NCBI RefSeq assembly: GCF_018861025.1
Contig: NZ_JAHKQH010000045.1
Location: forward strand, 315,413-379,412
Source of the DNA: Psychrosphaera sp. B3R10
GTDB taxonomy: Bacteria; Pseudomonadota; Gammaproteobacteria; Enterobacterales; Alteromonadaceae
Direction: 5' to 3'
DNA length: 64,000 bases
Of this stretch, positions 26,871-36,568 are shown piece by piece. A model generated the notes under the pieces. It was not told the DNA's origin. It saw only the letters and a program-made list of their open reading frames with translations, and did not search any database. The translations under genes were made by a program, and so were the position numbers. The stretch's first letter is position 1. The number at the start of each line of letters is the position of its first letter.

Positions 26871-29585
26871 ATGAACAATTTGTTCAAATCCACTTTGGTC
26901 GCACTTGCTGTTACGCAAGGGATCAGTGCTCACACAGTATTTGCAGCGGAGAAAGCAGAGTCAACCGGTAATGACATAGAAATCATTGAAATTAAAGGGT
27001 TTAGCGGATCACTCGGGAAAGCGTTAAGAGAAAAGCGTTATTCAGAAACCGTGGTCGAAATCATTTCCGCCGATGACTTAGGCGTTTTGCCAGATGTTAG
27101 TATTACTGACTCTCTTGTTAGATTACCGGGCATTGCAGCCTCTCGAGATCGTGGAAACGCGAGTCGAATCTCCATTCGCGGAATGGGGCCACGATTAAAC
27201 ATAGCAACGATGAATAACCGTGAAATAGTGTCGTCTGAACCAAGTCGCGACGTACGATTTGAGCAATTTCCTGCTGAATTAATTGATTCAGTTGAAGTAT
27301 ATAAAAGCCCAATGGCTAATCTAGCAGAAGGTGGAATTTCAGGCTTAGTTAACATGAACTTCGTTAGCCCGTTGTCTAAAGATAAACGTACCGTTGCGAT
27401 TAGCGGCAACGTAATGAAAAACAGCCTAGGTGACGACTTACCAGGGGAAAATGGAACAGGGGTTAAAGGGAATATCAGTTATGTAGACCAATGGACAGAA
27501 ACATTTGGTGTTGCAATTGGATTAACGTATCAAGATCAACCATCAATGGAACGCGGTGTAGAGTCATGGAATTACAATAATGGCGGTAACCGTGGCGACA
27601 TTAATGGCAACGGTATTTCAGAACATGCGCCCTGGGGCGTAATGGCTAAGAGTAAACGCGGTAGTAATGAACGTACTGGGGGATTATTAATTGCAGAATG
27701 GCGTCCTTCGGACAGCCTTACCATTAAAGGCGATATGTTCTACTCAAAATTTGATATTGAAGAACGTGATGACCAAATGGGACCGGGTGATTTAGGCAAC
27801 TGGTGGGATTCTTCTGCACCGGAGGGAGGTTGGGCCGCCGATGCATATCGCAATGGTTCGTATAAAATAATTCCACATGCTGACGGCACAGAACAGTTAG
27901 TCGCGGGGAGTCAATGGGGCGGAATCGATGTATCTGTTCCTACTTGGTTCCAACAAAACGAAATGCTAAGCACAGGTTTGAAGGTCACCCATATTGGCGA
28001 TATTTGGACAATAAAAGCCGACATTGGTTACTCTGAAGCGAGCATCAATTCAGTTTGGGTCGATATTGATCCTGTATATGTAGGTGACGCTTATGAACTT
28101 GGATTTAACGTTGAAGATACCAATGCAGCAGAGATATTGGTGCTAAATGGAGACATTAGTAACCCGGACAGTTATGCGCTCGGCGCGGTAGCGGATGTAT
28201 GGTCAGAAACATCACCAGGTGTGTGGGAAATTACCAGTCAAGAATTTACCCCCGCGGCAATGAATGGCGAAGGTGACAAAGAGCTCACCGATGAAATGCA
28301 CAACATCAATTTAGACTTTGTGCGCGATGTTGAGTGGGGCATAGTTGAAACGTTTAGCTTTGGTGGCCGTTTCACCGACAGAACAAAAATCAATGATCAA
28401 ATCCATGACTGGGAACGTCTAGCGAAACAAGACCATGGACTAACCGATTTCGGCACAAGTTATGATATTGGAGGCGGTTTTAATGTTCCTGCAATTTATA
28501 CCTTTGCTGACTGGACAAACGTTGCAAATGTTGCATTTGGGGGTTATACCAACCCTGGCGATAGAAGCAACAAAGATCAATTGGCCTCCTGGGAATTGAA
28601 TGAGACGAACACGGCTGCTTATGTGATGGTGACAATGTCTGGCGAGTTAGGTGATATTCCCTTCTCAGGAAATGTTGGATTACGTTACGCCAAAACAGAA
28701 GTTACATCTACCGGGCATGAACAAACCAACTGGGGTGACATCAACCCGATTTCAGTTGACCACGATTATTCTGAATTTTTACCATCGTTAAATATGTTGT
28801 TTAACATTACGGACGACTCTCAAATTCGCTTTGGTATGGCTCGCACAATGGCGCGTCCACCATTGTTAGAAATGAGAACCGGTTTTTCCTTAGACAATAC
28901 GTCATTACCACCTACCGCCAATGGCGGGAATCCAACATTAGACCCGTATATTGCAAATCAAGTTGACCTAGGTTACGAATATTTTTGGGGGGACAATTCC
29001 GCCGCAACCATTAACTTTTTCATAAAAGATTTAGAGTCGCATATTGGTTTGTCAGAAGGTACTGTGAATTTAGATGGTGAGACTTACCAGTATACGGGAA
29101 CCGTCAATGGTGATGGAGGGACTATCAAGGGAATCGAAGTGTTATATCAACAAAAACTTGATATGTTACCAGCACCATTTAACGGCTTAGGTATATTCGC
29201 CAACTACTCATATACAGACAGTGAAGTCATGGAATTTAAACCGACTAATAACCCTTATAATTTAGGCGGTTTGTCTAAAAACATAGCGAGTGTAACGTTA
29301 TGGTATGAAAAAGATAATTTTGACGCACGTATTTCATATAACTATCGAAGTGAATTTACCGGCATTAACAGTTGGTTGCCATCGCAAGTTAATTTAAATG
29401 CGGCTGAAACGACCATTGATGCAAGTATTGGATATCAAGTTTTAGATAATCTGAAACTGACATTACAAGCTCAAAATTTAACAAATGAAGCGTCGGAAAA
29501 CTACTGGGACAACGACTACTCAAAACCTGCAAATAACGTAGAGTGGGGGCGTCGTATTCTATTTGGATTCCAACTTACACTTTAG
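26871..29585 (+). CDS. TonB-dependent receptor of the beta-galactan locus
   Basis: A 904-residue outer-membrane receptor. Signal peptide ending VFA-A, TonB-box-like IEIIEIKGFSGS, plug with LPDVSITDSLVRLPGI and ISIRGMGPR, and a long barrel ending RRILFGFQLTL. It is of the same long oligosaccharide class as the receptor at 6159 but clearly diverged. ATG preceded by GGGGAAA. It is followed by GH2, an SSS symporter, LacI and GH53, so uptake of beta-1,4-galacto-oligosaccharides is the best guess. A terminator follows the gene. Confidence 0.93.
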   Translation: MNNLFKSTLVALAVTQGISAHTVFAAEKAESTGNDIEIIEIKGFSGSLGKALREKRYSETVVEIISADDLGVLPDVSITDSLVRLPGIAASRDRGNASRISIRGMGPRLNIATMNNREIVSSEPSRDVRFEQFPAELIDSVEVYKSPMANLAEGGISGLVNMNFVSPLSKDKRTVAISGNVMKNSLGDDLPGENGTGVKGNISYVDQWTETFGVAIGLTYQDQPSMERGVESWNYNNGGNRGDINGNGISEHAPWGVMAKSKRGSNERTGGLLIAEWRPSDSLTIKGDMFYSKFDIEERDDQMGPGDLGNWWDSSAPEGGWAADAYRNGSYKIIPHADGTEQLVAGSQWGGIDVSVPTWFQQNEMLSTGLKVTHIGDIWTIKADIGYSEASINSVWVDIDPVYVGDAYELGFNVEDTNAAEILVLNGDISNPDSYALGAVADVWSETSPGVWEITSQEFTPAAMNGEGDKELTDEMHNINLDFVRDVEWGIVETFSFGGRFTDRTKINDQIHDWERLAKQDHGLTDFGTSYDIGGGFNVPAIYTFADWTNVANVAFGGYTNPGDRSNKDQLASWELNETNTAAYVMVTMSGELGDIPFSGNVGLRYAKTEVTSTGHEQTNWGDINPISVDHDYSEFLPSLNMLFNITDDSQIRFGMARTMARPPLLEMRTGFSLDNTSLPPTANGGNPTLDPYIANQVDLGYEYFWGDNSAATINFFIKDLESHIGLSEGTVNLDGETYQYTGTVNGDGGTIKGIEVLYQQKLDMLPAPFNGLGIFANYSYTDSEVMEFKPTNNPYNLGGLSKNIASVTLWYEKDNFDARISYNYRSEFTGINSWLPSQVNLNAAETTIDASIGYQVLDNLKLTLQAQNLTNEASENYWDNDYSKPANNVEWGRRILFGFQLTL

Positions 29586-29596
29586 CTGAAAACACG

Positions 29597-29618
29597 GGCG
29601 CGGAAATGCCGCGCCTTT
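29597..29618 (+). terminator. Stem-loop after the galactan TonB receptor
   Basis: Perfect stem GGCGCGG / CCGCGCC with an AAATG loop, followed by TTTAATT. GC-rich with a short T run; it may only partly reduce read-through into GH2. Confidence 0.75.
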
Positions 29619-29716
29619 AATTAAACCAACATTTATATTATTAACAGACGCATAGGCGAGTAGACTGATTGCAGCGTTACAAGTATTTACAGAATTTTAG
29701 CCTGAAGGGGTATTTC

Positions 29717-32086
29717 GTGTTTAAATCACTTATTGGTAAGTTTTTTACTTTCTTAATTATTTTTCAATTGTCGCTTTTTGCGGCCCAGCTCCACGCTGCA
29801 TCAGCTAAAGACGTTAGCCTAAATCAAGGGTGGAGTTTTAAACGGATCAGTGGCAATGAGGTCGACAAAACGGCTATCAAAGTTAATTTGCCCCATACAC
29901 CAAAAGTTGAACCTTTGATTGTAAACGACCAATGGCAGGGCACGTCAGAGTATATTAAAGTCATTCAGTTTGATCCAGAATGGCAGGACAAGGCGCTTTA
30001 CATTCGTTTTGAAGCGGCGATGAATCATGCAGAAGTTTGGCTAAATGGAACAAAATTAGGTGAGCATCTAGGTGGTTATTTGCCATTTACTTTTGACGTA
30101 ACCAATTTACTTAATAGCCAATCGGCTAACACATTAAAAGTGGTACTACATAATGTTGATAATCCGATAATTGGCCCTAAACCGCTAAAAATATTAGATT
30201 TTAATACTTACGGTGGCTTGTATCGAGATGTGAACTTATTAGTCCGTAATAAGGTCCACATTACCGATCCTATTTTGGCGAATACGCCAGCGAGTGGCGG
30301 TATTTTTGTTACTTTTCCTGAAGTATCTAAATCTCGTTCTATTGTGTCTGTTAAAACCCATCTAACAAATAAGTTGGAGTCAAATCAAGACGTTTCTGTT
30401 ACACAAAGTTTGTATTACAAACACAAGCTCATTACGTCCAATACCCAACAACATATTTTATTGGCGGCTAATAAAAATCGTCAAATTGAACAGCAGCTCG
30501 ACGTTACCTCTGCACTGCTGTGGAGCCCGAAGACCCCTCATCTATATGAGCTACAAACTGATGTGTTTGTCGCTGACCGATTAATTGAATCTAAGACGAC
30601 TCGAGTTGGGATCCGTAAGTTTGAATTTGACGCCCAGCACCAACTCTTGATTAATGGTGAAAAAACATTTTTGCGAGGGGTTAACCGTCACCAAGAATAC
30701 CCCTATGTCGGGTACGCGACATCGAAACAAGCAGACTATCGCGATGCAGTGAAAATTAAGTCTGCCGGTTTTGATTACGTTCGCTTGTCTCATTATCCAC
30801 ATTCACCAGCATTCATGGATGCTGCGGATGAACTGGGATTAGTGTTGGTCAATGCGGTTTTAGGCTGGCAATATTATTTAGAATCACCAGAATTTAAAAC
30901 CCAAATTATCAATACATGTGCCGACTTAATCAGACGAGATCGAAATCACGCCAGTGTACTTGCTTGGGAGTGTTCATTAAACGAATCTGCTATGCCTAAG
31001 TCATTTGTAAAAGACTTACATGACACTGTTCATCAAGAATACCCAGGTGCCTTTTCAGCTGGGTGGCAACATGGTTATGACCTATATCTTCAAGCTCGCC
31101 AACATAGACTACGCCACTATGAGACACCGACTCAACCATACAATGTTTCGGAGTATGGTGATTGGGAATACTACGCTCAAAATGCAGGCTTAAACCAAGA
31201 TGCATGGGGTAATTTGAAAAAAGAAGAGCGCACTTCACGACAATTATTAAGTGCCGGTGAAAGTCGTTTATTGCAACAGGCTCGCAATCTACAAGAAGCT
31301 CATAATGACAACTTAGCGAATACCCCTGCGTTCTCTGACGGGTATTGGGTGATGTTCGACTACAACCGAGGGTACACAGATGACTTAGAAGCCTCGGGCA
31401 TCATGAGTATCTTTAGAGTGCCTAAATACAGTTACTATTTTTATCAAAGTCAACGTGACCCAGACTATTTTGTTAAAGACCAAGGATTTGCCGAATACGA
31501 TGCGGGACCTATGGTATTTATTGCCAGTGAATGGCGTAAGTCATCATCACCGAAAGTTCGGGTTTTCAGTAATACAGATACAGTTGAATTATGGCTAAAT
31601 GGAAAATTGCTCGCGACGAAAAAGCCGACTAAAAATAAATATTCAACACATCTTCCGCATCCACCATTTGAATTCAATTTGGATCAATTTAAAGCAGGTA
31701 CGTTAATCGCAAAAGGATTCATTAATGGTAAGGAAGTTACACGTCACCGTGTAAGCACCCCTGGAAAAGCGACAGGGGTCGAATTAACGTTAGACATTAG
31801 CGGACAGGAAATGGCTAAAAATGGTCAGGATTTAGTATTTGTTTACGCACAGTTGATTGATGACTCCGGTAACCCTGTGCCGTTAAACAATCAAGAAGTG
31901 ACGTTCAATACTGTCGGTGATATTGAAATCGTTGGTCAAGAAACGTCGTTAACTGAACAAGGTGTTGCAACTATCTTATTACGTATAGGTAATAGTTTAA
32001 AAGGCGCAGCAGTTGAAGTAAGTGCTGACAAACTGGGTATTGAGTCTGCGATATTTCGTCTCGCCCATTTGGCTGAACAAGAATAA
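29717..32086 (+). CDS. GH2 beta-galactosidase, secreted
   Basis: A 789-residue GH2 enzyme. GTG at 29717 is chosen because AAGGGG sits just before it and the N-terminus is then a signal peptide (ending LHAASA); the frame is open to 29669. Order: jelly-roll sugar-binding domain, Ig-like domain, TIM barrel, then C-terminal Ig-like domains. Acid/base Glu423 lies in LNESAM and nucleophile Glu479 in NVSEYGDW. GVNRHQEYPY is the classical GH2 motif. It probably trims galacto-oligosaccharides released by the GH53 enzyme, in the periplasm. The symporter gene follows after 90 bases, likely in one transcript. Exact specificity among GH2 is not fixed by sequence. Confidence 0.9.
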   Translation: MFKSLIGKFFTFLIIFQLSLFAAQLHAASAKDVSLNQGWSFKRISGNEVDKTAIKVNLPHTPKVEPLIVNDQWQGTSEYIKVIQFDPEWQDKALYIRFEAAMNHAEVWLNGTKLGEHLGGYLPFTFDVTNLLNSQSANTLKVVLHNVDNPIIGPKPLKILDFNTYGGLYRDVNLLVRNKVHITDPILANTPASGGIFVTFPEVSKSRSIVSVKTHLTNKLESNQDVSVTQSLYYKHKLITSNTQQHILLAANKNRQIEQQLDVTSALLWSPKTPHLYELQTDVFVADRLIESKTTRVGIRKFEFDAQHQLLINGEKTFLRGVNRHQEYPYVGYATSKQADYRDAVKIKSAGFDYVRLSHYPHSPAFMDAADELGLVLVNAVLGWQYYLESPEFKTQIINTCADLIRRDRNHASVLAWECSLNESAMPKSFVKDLHDTVHQEYPGAFSAGWQHGYDLYLQARQHRLRHYETPTQPYNVSEYGDWEYYAQNAGLNQDAWGNLKKEERTSRQLLSAGESRLLQQARNLQEAHNDNLANTPAFSDGYWVMFDYNRGYTDDLEASGIMSIFRVPKYSYYFYQSQRDPDYFVKDQGFAEYDAGPMVFIASEWRKSSSPKVRVFSNTDTVELWLNGKLLATKKPTKNKYSTHLPHPPFEFNLDQFKAGTLIAKGFINGKEVTRHRVSTPGKATGVELTLDISGQEMAKNGQDLVFVYAQLIDDSGNPVPLNNQEVTFNTVGDIEIVGQETSLTEQGVATILLRIGNSLKGAAVEVSADKLGIESAIFRLAHLAEQE

Positions 32087-32176
32087 TAAACACAGTTAAA
32101 TCAATTCTATTTTAGTAACACATTGACTTTGGTAGTGGCGATTTGCGACTACCGATATACATTTTTAGGTGGAAAA

Positions 32177-33739
32177 ATGACACTCAACCCAATAGATTTG
32201 GCGATATTTGTCGTCTATGTGCTCGGTTTAATCGCCGTTGCATTTTACGTGTCCCGCGAGAAAGCGGGCCACGACAAAAACACAGATGACTATTTTTTAG
32301 CAGGCCACAGTTTACCTTGGTGGGCTATTGGTGCCTCCCTCATTGCGGCCAATATATCAGCAGAACAAATAATCGGTATGTCTGGTTCGGGCTATGTATT
32401 AGGTTTAGCTATTGCATCCTACGAATGGATGGCAGCCATCACTTTGATCATTGTTGGCAAATACTTTTTACCGATATTTTTGAAACGTAAAATCTACACT
32501 ATGCCGCAGTTTTTAGAACAGCGATTTGATAGTCGGGTAAAAACCACAATGGCAATATTTTGGTTAGCGGTTTATGTCTTTGTCAATCTAACGGCCGTCC
32601 TGTGGTTAGGTGCTCTAGCAATTAACACCCTAACGGGACTGGATTTAACATATTGCATGATTTTGTTAGCGGCACTTTCACTGACTTATTCGCTATATGG
32701 TGGCTTAAAAGCGGTTGCCTTTACGGACATCATTCAAGTTGTTCTGCTCATCGCTGGTGGGTTGTTTTTGTCGTATATGTCGTTGAATTTAATTGGCGAC
32801 GGACAGGGGATTATTGCAGGATTTGACCGTTTATCGAGCGAGTTGCCAGAAAAATTCGACATGATATTAACGCCGGATAGCCCTCATTACGTCAACCTAC
32901 CTGGATTGAGTGTGTTGGTTGGTGGAATGTGGATCATGAACTTATCTTATTGGGGATTTAATCAATATATTATCCAACGAACATTAGCGGCGAAAGACTT
33001 AGCCGAGGCACAAAAGGGAATTGCTTTTGCCGCATTTTTAAAGTTGTTAATGCCGGTAATCGTGGTTTTACCAGGCATCGCCGCCGTACTAATTTTACCT
33101 GACTTAGCAAAACCCGACCAAGCTTATCCAGAGTTGATGAACTTGATGCCAGTCGGTTTAAAAGGACTTATATTTGCTGCGCTTGTTGCGGCCATATTGT
33201 CGAGTTTAGCGTCGATGACCAACAGTGTTGCAACTATTTTTACCATGGACTTATATAAGCCACGTCGTCCTGACTGCACTCAAGGTCATTACGTTAAAGT
33301 CGGCAGAATTGTTAGCTTAGTCGCGCTTATTGTTGCGTTAGTCACTGCACAACCTTTACTCGGTAAATTTGACCAAGCATTCCAATATATTCAAGAATTT
33401 ACCGGCTTCTTTACCCCAGGAATTGTTGTGCTGTTTTTACTCGGTATGTTTTGGAAAAAAACGACTGCTAATGCTGCGCTTGCCGCAACGATAGGTTCCG
33501 CCGCTATTTCATTGGCATTTAAAATGATAATGCCGGAGGTGCCGTTTATGGACCGAGTGGGCTTAGTGTTTATTAGTTGTATGGCATTAGCTATTTTAGT
33601 GACTTTGGTGGAAAAACCAGAAGAACACAAAAATGCAGTTGATCTAAATGATGTCGACTTTAAAACACAATCAAATTTCAATATTTCGGCGCTTTTAGTC
33701 ACGCTCATTTTAATCGCTCTTTATACGACATGGTGGTAA
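32177..33739 (+). CDS. Sodium/solute symporter (SSS/SGLT family), probably for galactose
   Basis: A 520-residue membrane protein with the SSS fold: DDYFLAGHSLPWWAIGASLIAANISAEQIIG near the front (the SGLT motif), LYGGLKAVAFTDIIQ, FNQYIIQRTLAAK and SSLASMTNS. It has 13-14 predicted helices. Sugar-type SSS members take up glucose or galactose with sodium. Its place after GH2 in a galactan locus points to galactose or a small galactoside. ATG 32177 is preceded by AGGTGG; the longer frame back to 32123 lacks a ribosome binding site. Confidence 0.92.
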   Translation: MTLNPIDLAIFVVYVLGLIAVAFYVSREKAGHDKNTDDYFLAGHSLPWWAIGASLIAANISAEQIIGMSGSGYVLGLAIASYEWMAAITLIIVGKYFLPIFLKRKIYTMPQFLEQRFDSRVKTTMAIFWLAVYVFVNLTAVLWLGALAINTLTGLDLTYCMILLAALSLTYSLYGGLKAVAFTDIIQVVLLIAGGLFLSYMSLNLIGDGQGIIAGFDRLSSELPEKFDMILTPDSPHYVNLPGLSVLVGGMWIMNLSYWGFNQYIIQRTLAAKDLAEAQKGIAFAAFLKLLMPVIVVLPGIAAVLILPDLAKPDQAYPELMNLMPVGLKGLIFAALVAAILSSLASMTNSVATIFTMDLYKPRRPDCTQGHYVKVGRIVSLVALIVALVTAQPLLGKFDQAFQYIQEFTGFFTPGIVVLFLLGMFWKKTTANAALAATIGSAAISLAFKMIMPEVPFMDRVGLVFISCMALAILVTLVEKPEEHKNAVDLNDVDFKTQSNFNISALLVTLILIALYTTWW

Positions 33740-34086
33740 CAAGAGCCGTCAAACTAATTGTCGTTCGCGGGGATTAAGCGGTGAGTAAGACAACACGATA
33801 CAGCAAAATATTCAAATAAAGAGCTTAATAAATGGCATGGCTTCGATGTCGAAATGACTCGCATTACTAGGCATTAAAATAGGCCGTGTTAGTAGTTAAG
33901 TATAAGTACTTAAACGGTTTTTCATTGAGACTGAATATAGGAATAAACAGCAGATTATTCTATTATGGGTCTATTTAAATTTATCAAATGATTAGTCGAT
34001 TTATGACTAATCAACTGACCAATCAATTGACCAGTTTGATCCTCTGGAATTGATGCAAAGTTAGAATACAAGGTAGAGCACAGGAT
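33740..34086. other. Control region of the LacI gene
   Basis: About 350 bases without a gene. It holds an inverted repeat and a 12-base direct repeat (next entry). No copy of the GGTAA-TTACC palindrome is present here. Confidence 0.6.
33990..34032. promoter_or_regulatory. Inverted and direct repeats before the LacI gene
   Basis: GATTAGTC (33990-33997) and GACTAATC (34005-34012) form a perfect 8-base inverted repeat with a 7-base loop. Overlapping its end is a direct repeat AATCAACTGACC-AATCAATTGACC (34009-34032). They lie 55-97 bases before the LacI start and may bind a regulator other than the GGTAA-type one. Confidence 0.5.
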
Positions 34087-35106
34087 ATGGCTACAATAAA
34101 AGACGTTGCTAAAATTGCGGGCGTTTCAACAGCAACCGTTTCTAGAGTTATCCACGACGGTGGGCAGGTCGGGGATGCGTGTCGTGCGCGAGTTAAAAAA
34201 GTAATAAAAGAACTTAATTATCGACCAAACGTTAATGCCAGTGCATTGGCGGGTAAAACCACAAATACCATAGGTGTGGTAACGCCTAAGTTATCGATGA
34301 CCTTTTTTGGCACCTTGGCCAGTGGCGTCGAAAAAGCTGCACGCGAAAATAATTGTAAATTATTAATGAGTAATTCCCTTTATGAAACACAGTCTGAGTT
34401 AGATGCCATTGAGTCTCTTAGAGAGCACAACTGTGATGCCATAATTTTACACTCCGAATACTCTGATGAAAAAACCTTAATTAAGCTGGCTAAACAAATC
34501 CCAGGATTGGTGATTCTAAATCGCTATATTCCACAAATTGCTAATCGTTGCGTTTGGTTAGATAACGTATCAGGTGCTCAGGAAGCCACCGAATATTTGG
34601 TGGAGAAAGGGCATCAAGAATTTGCTGTGGTGACCAGTATTTACCAAAATCGCGATCCCGGCAGTCGAATTGAAGGAATTACACGTACTCTTAAAGAACA
34701 TGATTTGATGTTATCCCCGGACAATATTGAAGAGTCCACAGCAAACATAGAAGGCGGCGAACAAGCAGTCAAAACGTTATTACAAAATGACCGAAAGTTT
34801 ACCGCACTTCTGGCGTACAACGACCTAATGGCGATTGGGGCAATTCACGCATTATTCGATGCAGGATTGCGGGTGCCTGAAGATGTTTCAGTTATCGGTT
34901 TTGATGATTTAATTGTGGCACGTTCTTGTCGTCCCAAACTAACGACAATGCACTACCCAATTGAAGAAATGGCCGACTACGCGGCAAATTTGGCGTTAAA
35001 ACTGAGCGATCCAAAACACAAAGCGACAAATCAAACCCATTTGTTTGTTGCCAACATTGTAGAGCGAGATTCAGTCGCGGCAGTGTCAGAACAAACTCCA
35101 GAATAA
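34087..35106 (+). CDS. LacI/GalR-family transcriptional regulator of the galactan locus
   Basis: A 339-residue regulator. Residues 1-50 are the LacI helix-turn-helix and hinge (MATIKDVAKIAGVSTATVSRVIHDGG...LNYRPNVNASALAG). The rest is a periplasmic-binding-protein-like sugar domain ending with VSVIGFDDL and TTMHYPIEEMA. GalR-like members respond to galactose or galactosides. It sits between the symporter and the GH53 gene. Its likely targets are the palindromes at 26639 and 26718. Confidence 0.94.
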   Translation: MATIKDVAKIAGVSTATVSRVIHDGGQVGDACRARVKKVIKELNYRPNVNASALAGKTTNTIGVVTPKLSMTFFGTLASGVEKAARENNCKLLMSNSLYETQSELDAIESLREHNCDAIILHSEYSDEKTLIKLAKQIPGLVILNRYIPQIANRCVWLDNVSGAQEATEYLVEKGHQEFAVVTSIYQNRDPGSRIEGITRTLKEHDLMLSPDNIEESTANIEGGEQAVKTLLQNDRKFTALLAYNDLMAIGAIHALFDAGLRVPEDVSVIGFDDLIVARSCRPKLTTMHYPIEEMADYAANLALKLSDPKHKATNQTHLFVANIVERDSVAAVSEQTPE

Positions 35107-35117
35107 ATAACCGACCC

Positions 35118-35148
35118 TTTGTCGCCCACAGATTAGTAGAGCGACAAA
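35118..35148. terminator. Stem-loop between LacI and GH53
   Basis: TTTGTCGC / GCGACAAA, 8-base perfect arms with a 15-base loop, starting 11 bases after the LacI stop codon. There is no T run, so it may be a weak terminator or a processing site. Confidence 0.45.
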
Positions 35149-35206
35149 TCAGACAGCAGAACTGAGTTATCCCGATGTTGGAATTCAGTTAAATTAGGTG
35201 AATATT

Positions 35207-36394
35207 GTGATTAACACACGTGAACGATTTCAATTACGGTTGCTTAAGGGCAGCCTTATGTTTTTTATTATGGCGTTGAGTTTTGGGTGTGAAAATTCTC
35301 AAAACCATCAGACGTTAGAGCCATCCCCTACTGAAAATAAAGATTCGGCGGTTGCGCCACGAACGACGGACAACTATATACTCGGGGCCGATATTTCAAG
35401 CTTAAAGGAACTTGAGGACAACGGAGTTACTTTTATCGACACTGACGGCATCGAAAAAAGCTTGTTGGATTTACTGAAGTCACATGGCTTTAATTATATC
35501 CGCTTGCGCACCTTTGTTAACCCAACAACAGATTACGGGTATGCGTCAGACGATGGACAGTGGTGCAGTGGAAAATCAAAAGCATACAACGATAAAAACC
35601 ATATTGTCGCGTTAGCACAACGCGTAAAAACATCAGGGATGAAATTACTTCTCGATTTCCATTACAGCGATACTTGGGCAGATCCCAACAAACAAGTTAT
35701 TCCGCAGGAGTGGCGACATCTAACGACGATAAACGAGCTGTCTGCGGTAGTTGAAGAGTACACTTTTGATGTTTTAAACGCCTTAAAACAACTTGGCGCT
35801 ACACCAGATATGGTTCAGGTTGGCAACGAAATTACCCACGGAATGATGGTCCATATTCCGACAGAGAAGACCGACTGTTATGGCAACAACTCAATTATTA
35901 GTCCAAATGTAAATGGCAGCACAGCGAATTGGGATAATTTAGCTAGCTTGTTAAAAGCAGGGATTAAGGCCGTTGACGATGTTGACCCTAACATTGAGGT
36001 TATGTTGCATGTAGAAAACACCGGTGACCCTGAAGGGGTGTTGAGTTGGGTACAAAACGCCACTTCTCGCGATGTACGATTTGATGTGCTTGGTCTATCC
36101 GCTTATGAAAAATGGCAAGGACCTTCGGTTAAATGGAAGTCGACATTTGATAAGTTTGCAACAGCATTACCTGATCTGCAATTTTCAATTGTTGAATACA
36201 ACCCTGAGATAAAATTGTTAAACGACATTATGTACCAACTGCCAAACTCAAAGGGGGCGGGGACGTTTTTTTGGGAACCAGCTTTGTCGGGGGAATGGGG
36301 CGAGTCGATGTTTACAATTAACGGCAATGTGTACACGGCCAAACCCGAACGATTTAAAATTTACGATCAGATCACAGCTGAATATGGCCTGTAA
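35207..36394 (+). CDS. GH53 endo-beta-1,4-galactanase lipoprotein
   Basis: About 395 residues. GTG 35207 is chosen over GTG 35198 because AGGTG lies just before it; the ATG at 35258 is another option. A hydrophobic stretch ends in LSFGC, a lipobox-like site, so the enzyme is probably outer-membrane bound. The GH53 TIM barrel has LGADISSL at the start, FNYIRLRTFVNP, KLLLDFHYSDTWADP, acid/base Glu208 in QVGNEITHGM and nucleophile Glu330 in SIVEYNPE. It cleaves beta-1,4-galactan (type I arabinogalactan) internally. Fits with GH2 and the receptor in the same locus. Confidence 0.93.
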   Translation: MINTRERFQLRLLKGSLMFFIMALSFGCENSQNHQTLEPSPTENKDSAVAPRTTDNYILGADISSLKELEDNGVTFIDTDGIEKSLLDLLKSHGFNYIRLRTFVNPTTDYGYASDDGQWCSGKSKAYNDKNHIVALAQRVKTSGMKLLLDFHYSDTWADPNKQVIPQEWRHLTTINELSAVVEEYTFDVLNALKQLGATPDMVQVGNEITHGMMVHIPTEKTDCYGNNSIISPNVNGSTANWDNLASLLKAGIKAVDDVDPNIEVMLHVENTGDPEGVLSWVQNATSRDVRFDVLGLSAYEKWQGPSVKWKSTFDKFATALPDLQFSIVEYNPEIKLLNDIMYQLPNSKGAGTFFWEPALSGEWGESMFTINGNVYTAKPERFKIYDQITAEYGL

Positions 36395-36443
36395 TTAGCA
36401 GCGAAAACTTTGGAATTAATGATTTTGGAATTTAGTTTGAAAT

Positions 36444-36474
36444 GGCGTTGCTGGGGTAACAGCTCAACAACGCC
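36444..36474. terminator. Hairpin between converging GH53 and PhyH genes
   Basis: GGCGTTG / CAACGCC arms enclosing a second short stem (GCTG / CAGC). It lies 50 bases after GH53 and 95 bases after the end of the PhyH-like gene, so it may serve either. No strong T run. Confidence 0.5.
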
Positions 36475-36568
36475 AATGTTGAATACAGACCTACAATGTT
36501 TTCCTTAATGTTAAAGATAGATCAATAGGTATCTGTTTATCACTGATTAATGACTTATGATTTAGGCT

